Positions 35,749-46,567 of a DNA stretch of 64,000 bases are shown one piece after another. How positions within the stretch are numbered: the stretch's first letter is position 1; each line of letters opens with the position of its first letter. A program made the position numbers and the translations under genes. The notes beneath the pieces are model-generated. The model was not told where the DNA came from. It did no database searches and saw only the letters and a list, made by a program, of their open reading frames with translations. Source of the DNA: Salvator merianae (taxonomy: Eukaryota > Chordata > Lepidosauria > Squamata > Teiidae); NCBI GenBank assembly GCA_003586115.2, contig QVOM02000042.1, forward strand, positions 38,550,898 through 38,614,897, written 5' to 3'.

Positions 35749-35765
35749 AATAACAATAGCTATAT
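35749..35765. repeat. L1 target-site duplication, right copy
   Basis: AATAACAATAGCTATAT, identical to 33071-33087; the first bases abut the A-rich tail, so the L1 end is known to within a few bases. Confidence 0.9.
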
Positions 35766-36229
35766 TACATCTAAAATAAAATTAAACATTCAATTAAACT
35801 TTCAATTAATGATTTAGAATCCTATGGTCTAGACCAGATGCCTTCTACACTTTATTATGCAAACCAAAATTTCAGTTACTATACTGTATATGCTTTACCT
35901 GGATAAAGCAGAAAGGGTGTCCTTTGTCCCAGATCACAGACCTTATAACAGAGCATTTTGGATTATGTAATAAAATAATAAACACAGACCATTAAAGTGA
36001 AAATCTCAATAATGAGTGCATGGATAATCTGACAAAGGATATCTAGAATTTTACGGAGGTTGTGCAATTGAAATCACAAACCCCTGATACAGTCAACTTC
36101 TGATTTCATATGCACTGGTCAGTTAGCACTGAAATCAGGAATAAGAAAGACGTTCCCCAGAAATTAGTGCACTACCCCATCCAGAGTTCTGCACCTTGTT
36201 TTCTTTTGGTTTTAGCACACTATTAGCAC
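35766..36229. other. Unique sequence
   Basis: No gene or repeat recognised. Confidence 0.4.
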
Positions 36230-36232
36230 TAA

Positions 36233-36711
36233 GGGTGCCTCCAGACACAAGGTAAAACTCAGAATCCTTTCAATACTACATCCACGTGACATTCCCATTC
36301 TAGCGCCAATTGCAACACAAACAAAATGCATTGCAACAATATTACAGGAAATCCAGCAACGATGCTGGATTCCCATAACAATGTTGGGTTCCCATAATGA
36401 TCTTGGGTTCCCATAACGATGTTGCATTCCCATAGCAATCTTACTTATCTTGACATCTGGCAAACAGCTTTCGCAATCTGAGCAATTGGGACTTCCAAGA
36501 GCTAACCAAGCACATGAAAGACAACAAAAGGAAGAAGGTATTTGCTTGGCTGGTTTCTGGGAGCCCCAGTCACTTTGATAGCAAAAACTGCTTGCTGTCA
36601 AGGCATCAAGGCAAGCACAGTCTTGCTCTTCATGCCCGGTAGGTAACAACAAGAGGCAATTGCAGGATCTTGCTTAGATTCCACATTGTCCCTTGTCATC
36701 TGGAGGCAGCC
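36233..36711. mobile_element. MITE with GGGTGCCTCCAGACACAAGG ends
   Basis: The left end GGGTGCCTCCAGACACAAGG pairs with the right end, whose reverse complement is GGCTGCCTCCAGATGACAAG. Flanks are TAA on the left and TTA on the right, compatible with a TWA target with one change. The interior carries a four-unit 19-bp minisatellite. A 146-codon minus-strand frame crosses the element (36212-36652), but it has no domain and runs through the minisatellite, so I do not call it a gene. Confidence 0.75.
36359..36434. repeat. 19-bp minisatellite, four units
   Basis: Unit of the form ACGATGTTGGGTTCCCATA repeated four times in tandem with 2-4 substitutions each. It lies inside the MITE at 36233-36711. 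Confidence 0.85.
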
Positions 36712-38571
36712 TTAATCCTTAACATTTTCTGGAATGCTGGAGGTCACATTCCCGTCTTGTGGTTTATTTCAGACAAAGTATGCATAAGATTGTATCACAT
36801 GAGTATTCTCTGTTTTGTAATTAGTCATTTTTGCTGGTTTGAAAATTAATGCTTTACCATTACAGCTCTAGTAGGTTGAGGAAGTTTTTCAGAATCCAAG
36901 ATATTACCCTAATTTTCACATGGCTTTTCCTTCTAAACTATACCTCCATTGCTCATAAAGCATGTTTTTCCCTCATATGAGCCTGAGCCTGTGATTTACA
37001 AATATGTGTAAAATGTTATTGTAAATGGAAGGTTGATAGCAAACTGAAAAGACTTTATCTGAACATTCCTGCTAGTCTTCCTTGTAGGATGAGGATTAGA
37101 AGTGGCTTTACGTAAGAATTTCTGCTGAGCCTGGTAGTATCAGCTTTAACATCTGGCCTGGTGTCCATCAATTGTTTAATGTTTGGTCTGCAGTGAATAT
37201 CTTTTGATGCTAACTGAGAATAGACTTTGTTTTCTTATCTGCAATTTCATAGGTTTTTCTAACTTCAAGAGATGCGGCCTCTGCTCTAGGAGGCACATGT
37301 AACTTATTCAAGGGGGCTCTCTTATTTTTAAGAGGCTTTGTGGAAGGCAATAAAAAATGTAAGAGATGAACAAAGCTCTTTGATTTTTTTTCCCTTCTGT
37401 CTCAAGTGTAATGTTTGAACATTTTTGAATCACATTATTTGCAGGAGTGTTCTGGGTTCCTGATATGAAACATTCTTATTACACAGATTGAGGTAAAGGA
37501 ATTTCACAAAATAAATCTTCTCATTCATAATTATATAACATCTGAACTAAGGAAAACAAGGAAAGACAGAGAGGATCTGGGGTATATACTTAATACAGCT
37601 AATCTTGTAGATCTTTTGAACACTGAAGACTTGCCAACCAACAAGAGCAATTCTCTGTGAACTTGGTGGCATACATCTTGGCAGTGTTGACTTACTGTGC
37701 AGTGAGGACTGTAGAGAAGTAGCACCATCTTTAATTTCTCCAAACCATGTCTTGGTTGGCTGCCACAGTGTTCTGGGCTGCAATGGCCATCAGTCTCAGC
37801 CAGACGTCTGGGTTGAATGGGGACTTATATTCTGGCCCTACTATTGACTCAGCCCTGTGTTTGGGACCCCATGCTATTGGCTTTGGCACCTTGACTGGTC
37901 AGAGTCTCAACTATACAACTGCATTTGGCCATAAAACAGCTGTATAGTATAATTGTGACCCGTCTTCATGTTGACTAAAGCTATGTTGATGTGGTTCTAA
38001 ATTAGGCCTGGCAGCTGCTAAGGCTGCAAAATTTGTTGAAACTGAGGGAATGTTTTCACCAAACACACTAAAAATAAAATAGTGGTAATATATCCATTGG
38101 GACTGCAAATATGATAGTCTAGAAGTTAGATAATTTTTCTGGTTGTTGTTGATATAACTTCAGAATGAACCCTGTTCTAAAAGGGCATGTTGTTCAATTT
38201 CAAAACCTTCCAAAAGCCCCACTTCAATCCCCTAATAAAACAGATACACTACAAGATAATTTAACTTTCAGCTTTTCCTGTTGAATAAATAGGTTTAACC
38301 TGGAATTCATGTGCAGAATTCATGGCTTTGTCTTCCCTAAAGAAATAAAAAAAAACAGTTATAATTTCTGTGATCTGGGAAAAGAGACCCCCTTTCCTCT
38401 TTTTCTGGATCACAGATCATATACAGTACTATAACTGAAAATGTTGGTTTGGATAACAACATGAAGAAGGCATCTGGTCCAGTTTGTATGAACTTAAGTC
38501 CTTAATTTAATCTTTAATTAAATAATTAACTTTTATTTTATTTTAGGTACAATGTTGTTATTAATCCTTAT
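36712..38571. other. Unique sequence
   Basis: AT-rich, no gene or repeat family recognised across about 1.9 kb. Confidence 0.4.
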
Positions 38572-39350
38572 TACAGATGTGCATGAATGTAAAATCCCAG
38601 TTTGGTTTGTAGTAAACCTGCACCAGGCACAGGTCAGACTGTTTGACACTGAACCTAGATTTAGCTGGGCAGTTCTACAAATTGGCCAGCCAGTTCATCA
38701 AACAGTTTGAGACCCCCCCTTGCACATGTGGGATCCCTCCAACACGTCCTGGCCTCCTGCGACTCTGTCCTGGCTTCCCATTCTTTCCCATCAAGCATGC
38801 AGCTTCTCCCCAATTGCACCCCAGCCTTCCTGCAATCATTCCTGAGCCTTCCCATCACACTGGCTCCTGCCATTTGCCTACATCATCACATGTGAACACC
38901 ATACCATCACACATAGGATTCAATGGCCAGAAGCAAAGTGTGATGGGGAGCTCAGGCATGATTGCAGGAAGGCTGGGGTGTAATCAAGGAGAGTCCACAT
39001 GCTTGATGGGGTGGGAAGCTGGACAACTGCCTGGCTCGGTCTCCCTCCCTCAGTGAGCATATAGCCTCCCCCAGCAGCACTTCAACTTTCTCATTTAATT
39101 TGCCAACTTAACTTCTCTGCTGCATCTGCATTTCCAAGAGGTCCACACCAGGCAGCTTTTCCTTTTTCGAAAAAAGTGTGAAACTGCATAGTTACGCCTA
39201 TACACATGAATTAAATTTATGCTTAAACATTTAGAAAATGTCAGCAATGACCAGGAGCATGGGCTGTACCAGAAGCTCCTGAGTTTGATGGCTTTTATCC
39301 CTTCAGTCCAACCCATTTTGGTGCAGGCTGGTACCGGGTTCTTGTGGCTG
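38572..39350. mobile_element. Possible hAT-like MITE
   Basis: The left boundary TACAGATGTGCATGAATG resembles the hAT-type TAGGGATGTGCA terminus, followed by CAGTTTGGTTTG as in the AAACC-rich element at 11495. GC content is higher than the flanks. I could not find the matching right terminus or an 8-bp duplication. The 137-codon frame inside (38643-39056) has no domain. Confidence 0.3.
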
Positions 39351-40296
39351 CATCCATTTCCACATATGATTGCAAGGATAAAGATAATAAGTAGCTGATG
39401 AAGACTAGATTCTAATTCCTAACTGAGTTAAGCCTACCATTCCTTGAGGGAGACAGCTGGCTTAGCAGCTTAAGCTAACTGGTTGAGCTAACAATACGCT
39501 GTTGGAAGACAGAGTCGTGTGAAGTATTTCCCTCTGTTCTCTCAAACTAGTGCAGGCTAAAAGTTTATTTTGCTCTGTTTTGGAATAGAAACTAAGAACC
39601 ATATTGTCCTTTGCATCAGGAAATCTAATGGGTTCTGGCTATTTTTGCAATATCAGGTTTACACTATATCAGCACCTATTCCTCACTAGTTTGAATTGTA
39701 CATGTGCCTAGTAATGATTAGTTTTAGGGCTAACGTTCTCCAAGAATTCAACATCAGTATAACCCATAAAACAACCTGCTAAAGATTCCATAGGAAATCA
39801 GTGACTGGCCTTATTACATTTCCTTGGGTCATATTTTGCAAGAGGTAATATAGTATTATATAAGCTTAAAGCAAAATAAAAGGTTACCGCTAGTATAACA
39901 AGCAGAGACCTTTTCCCCTGATATTGACCTGCCCATTCCTAATATTAACAGCCTGTTTTATGGTGCCAGAAAGAGCATGAGAACCACCTGAATATAGGGT
40001 GGGAGGCATATAGAGAGCTCCCCTGTATGATGTTGTTAGTATCTCCATCCCCTGCAGCCAGAGAAAGAGGGTTCAGTGTGTCATTTACACCAACTGAGCA
40101 TTTAAGTGCACAATCCTACTTTTAAAATGAAACAGAAATTTCTTAGTAAGCCAACCCTTGGATCTGATCCTTACCCAGAGTAATACAAGAGGAAAATCCT
40201 TCCATTGAATAGAGTATACATTACTACAGTGGGCCATCATCTGTAAACAAAAAAGGGAATCCTAGATAAAGGGAATCTCAGAAAAAGTGAATCGAA
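39351..40296. other. Unique sequence
   Basis: No gene or named repeat recognised. Confidence 0.4.
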
Positions 40297-41231
40297 GGGT
40301 GTGATCACACATGCCCACTTTTATCCGCATGCAAACAAGCAGACGACTTATCTGAAAGCACAAGCAAATTTCCTGGTCCATAGATCTCTCCAATGAAACG
40401 TTCTCATCGCCTGTTTCTGCCCACCACAACAGCCTCCTGCAGTCAACTTAAAGCCAGGCAACGGCTTTGTTAGCAATGGGTGGAATACGCTCATTGGTCC
40501 GTCCTCCTGCCTGTGCAATTGGTTGATTCAGGAGTCTCTCTGTTCTCATTGGTTCCCGTTCCTGCCATCTAGCTACTTCCTAGTTCGCACCCAAATGGTG
40601 GCGGCTTCTTCTGTATTTAGAATAGCGCCTACGCTGTGATCAGCTACCCACTCAGTTACTTCCTGGTTTGTCCCAAATGTCGGCAGTGCTGCAGGCACTT
40701 CCAATGTTGTTACTGGAATGGTGCTGAGAGCTCCATTACTAGATGGCAGGAACAGAGCTACAGAGCTGTCAGCACCATTTCAGAGCTCTGTTGGACCGCC
40801 TATCTATTGCCTGAAATGTCTAAGAGATAAATAACTTTTTACTTGGTGCCAAGAGATACCTTGGCACTTCATTGGCACTGCGGGAGCTTTTATTGTTAAA
40901 ACAGAAATTGAGTCGAGAGCTTCATAAATCCTTTTCACTGCGTACCCGTGGAAATGGTGAATAGAGTCCCTGATTGAACGATTCTGGGTTGCTTCAGGAA
41001 TCAGTTGCATGGATGTCAGCAGCCTCCCTTCCGCCAAATCCCTCCTCCGCTCACGCAGGGGATGGATTTACGGGGAAGAGTTGCCCTGAGAGCACAGTTC
41101 ACCCGATTGTAAAAGAGTTGTCTCTGGGCTGCTGCGGAGAGCCACAGGGGCATCTTCCCCAGAAAGCTTTATGGACTCCACAGCTTCAGTTCAACCGGAT
41201 GTCGACCAAAATAGCCCGTCTGATCACACCC
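40297..41231. mobile_element. TIR element with GGGTGTGATCACAC ends, CpG-containing
   Basis: Left end GGGTGTGATCACAC and right end GTCTGATCACACCC match at 13 of 14 when inverted. The 935-bp body is richer in G+C and CpG than its flanks and has internal paired words (CATTACTAGATGGCAGGAAC near 40733 against GTTCCTGCCATCTAG near 40557). No transposase was recognised. Adjacent trinucleotides differ (GAA, TCA), so the target duplication is not visible. Its termini resemble family 3 (45865-46508). Confidence 0.7.
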
Positions 41232-41657
41232 TCAGATAAAGGTGCTGATTATCTGGTGCACAGCATTTTAAATTATTATCATTACCACCATCATCTTTTC
41301 CTTATACTGTTAGTAGGGTTCTGGCAAATTGGTGGAGTAGGGGAAGTTATTTATTTATTTAGACCCTCCTTAACTAATGGGGAATTTTGGTCCTTGCCAC
41401 TATACAGCAAAAAATGCCTTCCCAACATTGCCAGATCTGCATTCTGAGTGCAACTGTGTATTCAGGTTTAATGCCATCTAACAGTAATTTTCCTGTGAAA
41501 AAAAGCTGTCAGTTGAGCTTTAACTCCTCCTAGTCTTTCTGTGATAACCATGTCTTCCTTCACTAATCTCTCTCTGCCTCAGTTTCATCACTTACATAAG
41601 AGATCAGAAGATTTCTGGAGGCTACTTTAGCTTAGGCATCTTTATTGGCAGGATTCA
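41232..41657. other. Unique sequence
   Basis: No gene or repeat recognised. Confidence 0.4.
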
Positions 41658-41868
41658 GGTTGCTTTTACATACGCTTCTTTTTTAAGCACCTCTGAGTCA
41701 GCTTAGAGACAAGTGAGATTGTTTGCACACCAGTCTACCTTTCCTGCCTCTAAGGAATATTCTAGGCTAGAAAAGGTGGATTAGAAATGGGATGAAAACA
41801 GAAGTGCCACATAATACCAACTCTAAGGTGCTTTTGAGATTTTTTTTTTCCTTCATAAGAACACAGCC
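41658..41868 (+). mobile_element. MITE family 2, TCA duplication
   Basis: Starts GGTTGCTTTTACATACGC and ends ATAAGAACACAGCC. Core blocks TTTGCACACCAGTCTACC, AATATTCTAGGCTAGAAAAG, GTGGATTAGAAATGGGATG and TCTAAGGTGCTTTTGAGA are in family order. TCA occurs on both sides (41655-41657 and 41869-41871), a 3-bp duplication. Confidence 0.85.
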
Positions 41869-41871
41869 TCA

Positions 41872-43202
41872 GTTTTGCTTTGTTTTGCTTTTTAATTGAA
41901 GCGAACTTACCAGAGAATAACATGGCAATTTCATATTCGACTTCACACTTACCCTCCATTTTATCTTCACAAAAAAATTGTGACGTAATGTAAGCTGACA
42001 GATTGTGACTGACCCAAGGGTATGCTTCCTAGGCTGAATGGGAGTTCAAAATCTGGATTCTGACTCCATAGTCACTACATCACATTGTCTCTCCATAACT
42101 CAAGTGACTTTAACATATTTATTTTTAAAAATCGACTCAGGGCATCCTTTTATGTGTGTCACATAATTGCAAGGGTTGGTTTGTTAGCTGGTCACTTGGG
42201 CTGCTCTCCCTACACATTTGCCTTCGTTCCATCCATCCCCCGCTCCTTGTTTAAAAAATAAATAATGCCCACATTCACATTTGCCTCTTGTCAAACCAGG
42301 GCAACCGCAAAACTAAGCAGCACAAATTGGCAGATAATGCACCTTATTTCCATGCTGAAGCAGGTGCCTTCTTCCCAGCCTAAGTGGCAAGATGATACTG
42401 ATCCGCTCTGACAGGCAGGCTGATCTAAAATTACTCAGCACACTTTGCCATCGGTTGGGGGAGGAAGAGCCTCCCACGAGCTTATTCGGAAATGCTTCAG
42501 TCCCCAGGGTGCTAATTAAAATTTACTGAGTAATATTTGCAAAGCTCACTGGCCCTAGTTACAGCAATTATCAGTTACTAAATATTAGTGCCAGGGACAG
42601 TACCTGATGATTGGCTGCTTTATGGGGAGGGGGGTAGAAGAGGTGTTTCATTTCTATTTATTTTTCATAATCTTCCCCTTCACTTCTTCAAGGAGTTGGA
42701 TCAGTTGAATAGCTCAATTGGTTTTCTTCTAGAAATCACTTACGATGGAAGTTTAATTATCAAATTCTTAATGGGCTTCCTGCCAGTACGCTGGCTATCT
42801 ATTTATATGTCTTTCCCTGCTTTTTTTTTTTTTAAGGAAAGTGTTCCCTTACAGAAGACTCTCAGCTCACACCTGAGGGATCTATCTCACCAGCTCCTTC
42901 TGATTTAGAATTACAGTCGCCTGAAACAGAGGTCAGCTAGGTGCCGTGACCAAGTGGAAAGTACAGCATCGCCTAATTATATACGCAGCTGAAAATTTGC
43001 TGAACAAATAGCTGAAGTCAAGACTTGCTAATCCACCCACAGGTGCTGTAAACAACCACTACCAAATAAACACAGCACAGCCATCAGTAGAGCCCTTCAG
43101 CAAATTCCGCGGTCCAGCCAGCTGCTTGATCACTCTCTTACCGTGAGCGTGAGGCACTTTCAGCAGAGGGATGGAAGGAAAGATGAACTCTTGTAAACGG
43201 CT
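41872..43202. other. Repeat-poor island, possible conserved noncoding DNA
   Basis: About 42290-42560 and 42930-43160 are complex and free of repeat signatures. They carry clustered TAATTA, GTAAACA and CAGGTG-type words (for example GTGCTAATTAAAATTTAC near 42510, CAGGTGCTGTAAACAACC near 43040). Enhancer-like conservation is a guess that only alignment can test. Confidence 0.3.
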
Positions 43203-43215
43203 GGGGGGGGGGGGG
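43203..43215. repeat. Poly-G run
   Basis: Thirteen consecutive G residues. Confidence 0.95.
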
Positions 43216-43360
43216 AGCACCAAAAGGAAGTGGGTTGGTTGAGAAATGCTTGTAGTTTCTTTAGAGATGAAACATTTAAAAATTGATTTTGGACTCTTGT
43301 GAGAGTATTCATACATTTTCTCTAATATCATTCTGTGGTTTTTTGAAGTCTGTATTCAGA

Positions 43361-43530
43361 GGAAGGAAGGAAGGAAGGAAGGAAGGAAGGAAGGAAGGAA
43401 GGAAGGAAGGAAGGAAGGAAGGAAGGAAGGAAGGAGGGAGGGAGGGAGGGAAGGAGGGAGGGAGGGAAGGTAGGAAGGAAGGAAGGAAGGAAGGAAGGAA
43501 GGAAGGAAGGAAGGAAGGAAGGAAGGAAGG
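43361..43530. repeat. (GGAA)n microsatellite, 170 bp
   Basis: About 42 tetranucleotide units of GGAA, with a central block of GGGA variants near 43435-43470. It produces spurious Lys/Glu/Gly/Arg frames on the plus strand and Pro/Ser/Phe/Leu frames on the minus strand. GGAA arrays can bind ETS-family factors in principle. Confidence 0.97.
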
Positions 43531-43937
43531 TCTTCACCTTGTACATAACAGGATTCTTTTTCATTCCCCTTCCTTTTCTTTCTTTTTTTTTCTGGTTTAA
43601 GATGTGTCATAATTACTTCATTGCACATCAGCACAAGTATGATGGCAATAGTAGTTTTGACTTTGTTTTTTTTACAGACAACAAAAAGGTAGTGCCTATA
43701 TGGATGTCACTTTCTGGTCACTAATGCTAAGCAGCTAAAATAATTGTGTGTTTTATATGATTTTTTAAAATTGCTATGCTCTGAATACGCTGATTTTTAA
43801 ATAATATTTCCTGAATAATCAGCAATATTGACCATGCCATTGCAAAAAAAAAAGGGGGGGGGAGTCTTAGTATAGATACAGAGATATTGTTTTTTTGTAT
43901 ATCATTAAGCACAGTTGCACTATAGCATAATGCAATG
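43531..43937. other. Unique sequence with poly-A/poly-G patch
   Basis: No gene recognised; a run of A then G lies at about 43844-43862. Confidence 0.4.
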
Positions 43938-44056
43938 TCTTCCAAACTTGGGCCTCCAGATGTGGCTAAACTAAGCACCCATTACTCCTTGCCTTTGACC
44001 ATACAGACTTGGGGTGATGGGGATTTTACATCTGGAGGCCTACTTTAGAGAACCTC
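43938..44056. mobile_element. Short foldback element (CCTCCAGATGT stem)
   Basis: GGCCTCCAGATGT at 43951-43963 is inverted as ACATCTGGAGGCC at 44028-44040, around a 64-bp centre. This matches my recollection of a common reptilian palindromic repeat with the same TCCAGATG stem. It has no coding capacity. Confidence 0.65.
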
Positions 44057-44650
44057 TGTGCTATGCTATACTGCAATTACTGTGGTTTGACCCTCCCCTG
44101 ACATTTTGCATTCCAATCCACAGGCTGTCCGCTGTTTCAGAGATCACCTTCTCTGTATGATTCCATCATGGTTGCTAACATATTTGAACATGCACCATTT
44201 ATTACCTTTCATATTTTACCCCCACAGCTGTAAATGCTTAGAAGCAAGATTGATTTTGAACAGCAAAGTGGCCAGAGAAGGAAAGAATTAGCAAATAATC
44301 TCCTTCAATTATTCTTCCTTGCAAACTGAAGGCCTCTTACAATTGTTTTTAACTTTTTTTAAAAAAAAAATATTGTTTTTTATCTGCCAAACAGATAAGT
44401 CCTTAGTTAGAACACAATGGGACTCATTCTATTCACCATGATCTCAAGTGATTTTAATATCCACAATTCATTCACTCTCAGTCTAGAGATATATGCCTTT
44501 AGTGCAGTATCTTCTTGAAAAATCTTCTCCTTCAAAATCTACTCAAAATTCCCTGATAGCAGGTGAAATTTCCTTTATTGCTACCAAGGTGCTGGAAATG
44601 AGTGTTTTTAGGGTGGAACCTGGTAGCTTATAAGAGAAAACAAAGACTAA
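44057..44650. other. Unique sequence
   Basis: No gene or repeat recognised. Confidence 0.4.
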
Positions 44651-44767
44651 GGTTGCATCAAGATGCCACTTACTTATCTCACTATATTTGGATATTTTGA
44701 ACTAAAGCATGGATATTCCGGAGTATCCAAATATGGTGGAATAAGTAAGTGGCGTCTGGATGCAGCC
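44651..44767. mobile_element. Palindromic MITE, family 5
   Basis: The arms GGTTGCATCAAGATGCCACT and TACTTATCTCACTATATTTG are matched by the inverted right half (CCAAATATGGTGGAATAAG, AGTGGCGTCTGGATGCAGCC). It is an almost complete hairpin of 117 bp with a central ATATTTTGAACTAAAGCATG loop region. TAA precedes and TAG follows. Half of a related copy is at 48969-49016. Confidence 0.85.
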
Positions 44768-45689
44768 TAGGTGCATATAGAAATAGTCTCTGCTTGCTGT
44801 GCTTCTTTTAGTACAAAAATTCCCTGGTATTCTCAGCTGCCTGTAGGCAGGATCCTATCAAGTGGGGTTTGGAAAAACTAGAACATGTGTCATTCTCCCT
44901 GCTCTGACAGACAACACAGGACTATGCCATTACTGAAGTCCAAAGAATGTTGACAAGATTCTTGAGCTGCTTTCAAACTAGCATTTCAAAGCCAACATGA
45001 GGCTTTCTCTGGAGTATGCCTAGTGGGCATTACACACCAGGGACCTTATTTTCTCTCTCTCAGAGTGAATGAATTCCTATGGCATGTTCACCCACCAAAA
45101 TAAATCTGCTGAGAATCTGGAAAAGAGATTTTTTTTCCTTGCCAAGCAGAAGATTTCAACAGATGCTTCCTGGTAGCATGAAATGGAACACTTGCCAGAA
45201 CTAGGACAGGCTGTTTGCGAGAACAGAGGAAAAGCCTCTGGATATCCTGTCGTTTGGCAGCAGTGTTCAGTTGGCTGTCTATAATTTTATCTCTAAGTAT
45301 TGGCAAGGGGGTAGGAAAAGTTAGCCATTAGTTGGAGAAGGCAAATTTGATCTACATTGTTACAGTGCTTCATACATTCAAATCGAATGAATCTCTGCTG
45401 ACAGTAGATAATCACAGCATATATTCCAGCTGTGCTTCAGCTACAACATTGTGTGCCAAATTAGAACACTCAGTTACCCAGATCCCATGGATATGCCTAT
45501 TGTCTAGTTAGCTTCCATCACAGAAGAATGAAGAGTTTGTCCAAAACTGAAACTGACATCATTTGAAAGACCAAAATGAAAGCCTAAAAGTTGGATTATT
45601 TTCCCAATCTTTTAAAAATGGCCTCATCTTTTTATTTGTTGTCCTATTGATAAAAATACATTTTCTGGTGTTTAATGTGGATTAGAGGT
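44768..45689. other. Unique sequence
   Basis: No gene or repeat recognised. Confidence 0.4.
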
Positions 45690-45775
45690 GGGATGGAAAC
45701 ACTAGCATCCACATGCTAAAACCTCTTAGCTGCCTTTCAGCTGGTTTTTTTTCACTGTGTGTGGATGAAGCCTAA
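45690..45775 (+). mobile_element. MITE family 2, fragment
   Basis: GTGGATTAGAGGTGGGATGG and the end CTGTGTGTGGATGAAGCC match family-2 internal and right-end blocks; the left half is missing. Confidence 0.5.
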
Positions 45776-45864
45776 GTTGGCTAAGAACAAATGAACTTCA
45801 AAGGGAATTCCACAACAAGAAACTTCTGAATTTCAGTGTATTGAGGAATTCAATTTATGTCTAA

Positions 45865-46508
45865 GGATGTGCTCAGACTAGTGATTTTTAAAACCACCTG
45901 AATAAAATGAGTGAATTCCTTCCAAACACAATTACCCATTCATTCAATTCATAACTCATCCATAGTGCAGCCTATGCACTTCAACAGACAACCTGCCATG
46001 ACTGCAAAGGGTGCTGCTCACTGACTGGACACTGGGTATGAAGTCCCTGCCTCTTTGCTGAAGCAGTTGCCAATGCCTTCACTCCTTAACTGCCAGGTTT
46101 TTTTTGTTGTTTGCAAACAAAATCATTCTGAAATTCAAGTCTTTCTCTCTCCCACTTGAGTTAAGTATGCTTTTCTAATCTAAAGAAGGCAGGTTAGGAG
46201 TTATTTTTGCGGTTTCAGCTTCCTTCGATCTGATTAATTGAGTTCAAAAGTTTCCAGTGCTGGCAAGAGCTCATTGGTACCCTTCCCTCCCTGTCCAATT
46301 GTCTGATGGGTTCTTTAAGGCTGTGATTGGTGGAGGCGCTCCCCACTCAGTTCTAAGGTGCTCCAAGAGTTCTTTTCTCCTGGCTGTTTAGGAGTCATCT
46401 CGTTACAGGCTTGTAGGCAGGGCAAGGCAAAATTCCTTATTTCCAGTTTGGCCCCCCAGGGTCAAATTCTTCCAGAAGGTGACTGAAATAGTTAGTCTGA
46501 ACACACCC
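45865..46508. mobile_element. PIF/Harbinger-like MITE, family 3, with TAA duplication
   Basis: The left end GGATGTGCTCAGACTA and right end TAGTCTGAACACACCC are inverted repeats with two mismatches. TAA flanks both sides (45862-45864, 46509-46511). It is 644 bp and has no transposase. The first 45 bp recur as an isolated fragment at 46761-46806. The 3-bp TAA duplication fits PIF/Harbinger; assignment is inferred. Confidence 0.85.
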
Positions 46509-46567
46509 TAAGTGGAAATCATGATTTTGTTCTACTTGTTAAATATCATATATGACCAATGCAAGTA

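Noticed and set aside
36359..36434. Regular short repeats resembling a CRISPR array
   Set aside because: Units are contiguous and imperfect with no unique spacers, and the DNA is vertebrate; it is a minisatellite.
36212..36652. 146-codon minus-strand open frame
   Set aside because: Lies inside a MITE and crosses its 19-bp minisatellite; no domain, and repeat boundaries explain the sequence better.
40974..41447. 157-codon plus-strand open frame
   Set aside because: Straddles the right end of a TIR element at 41231, so it is composite and lacks a domain.
43283..43634. Long plus-strand Lys/Glu/Gly/Arg frame and minus-strand Pro/Ser/Phe/Leu frames
   Set aside because: They are translations of the (GGAA)n microsatellite, open only because the repeat lacks stop codons.
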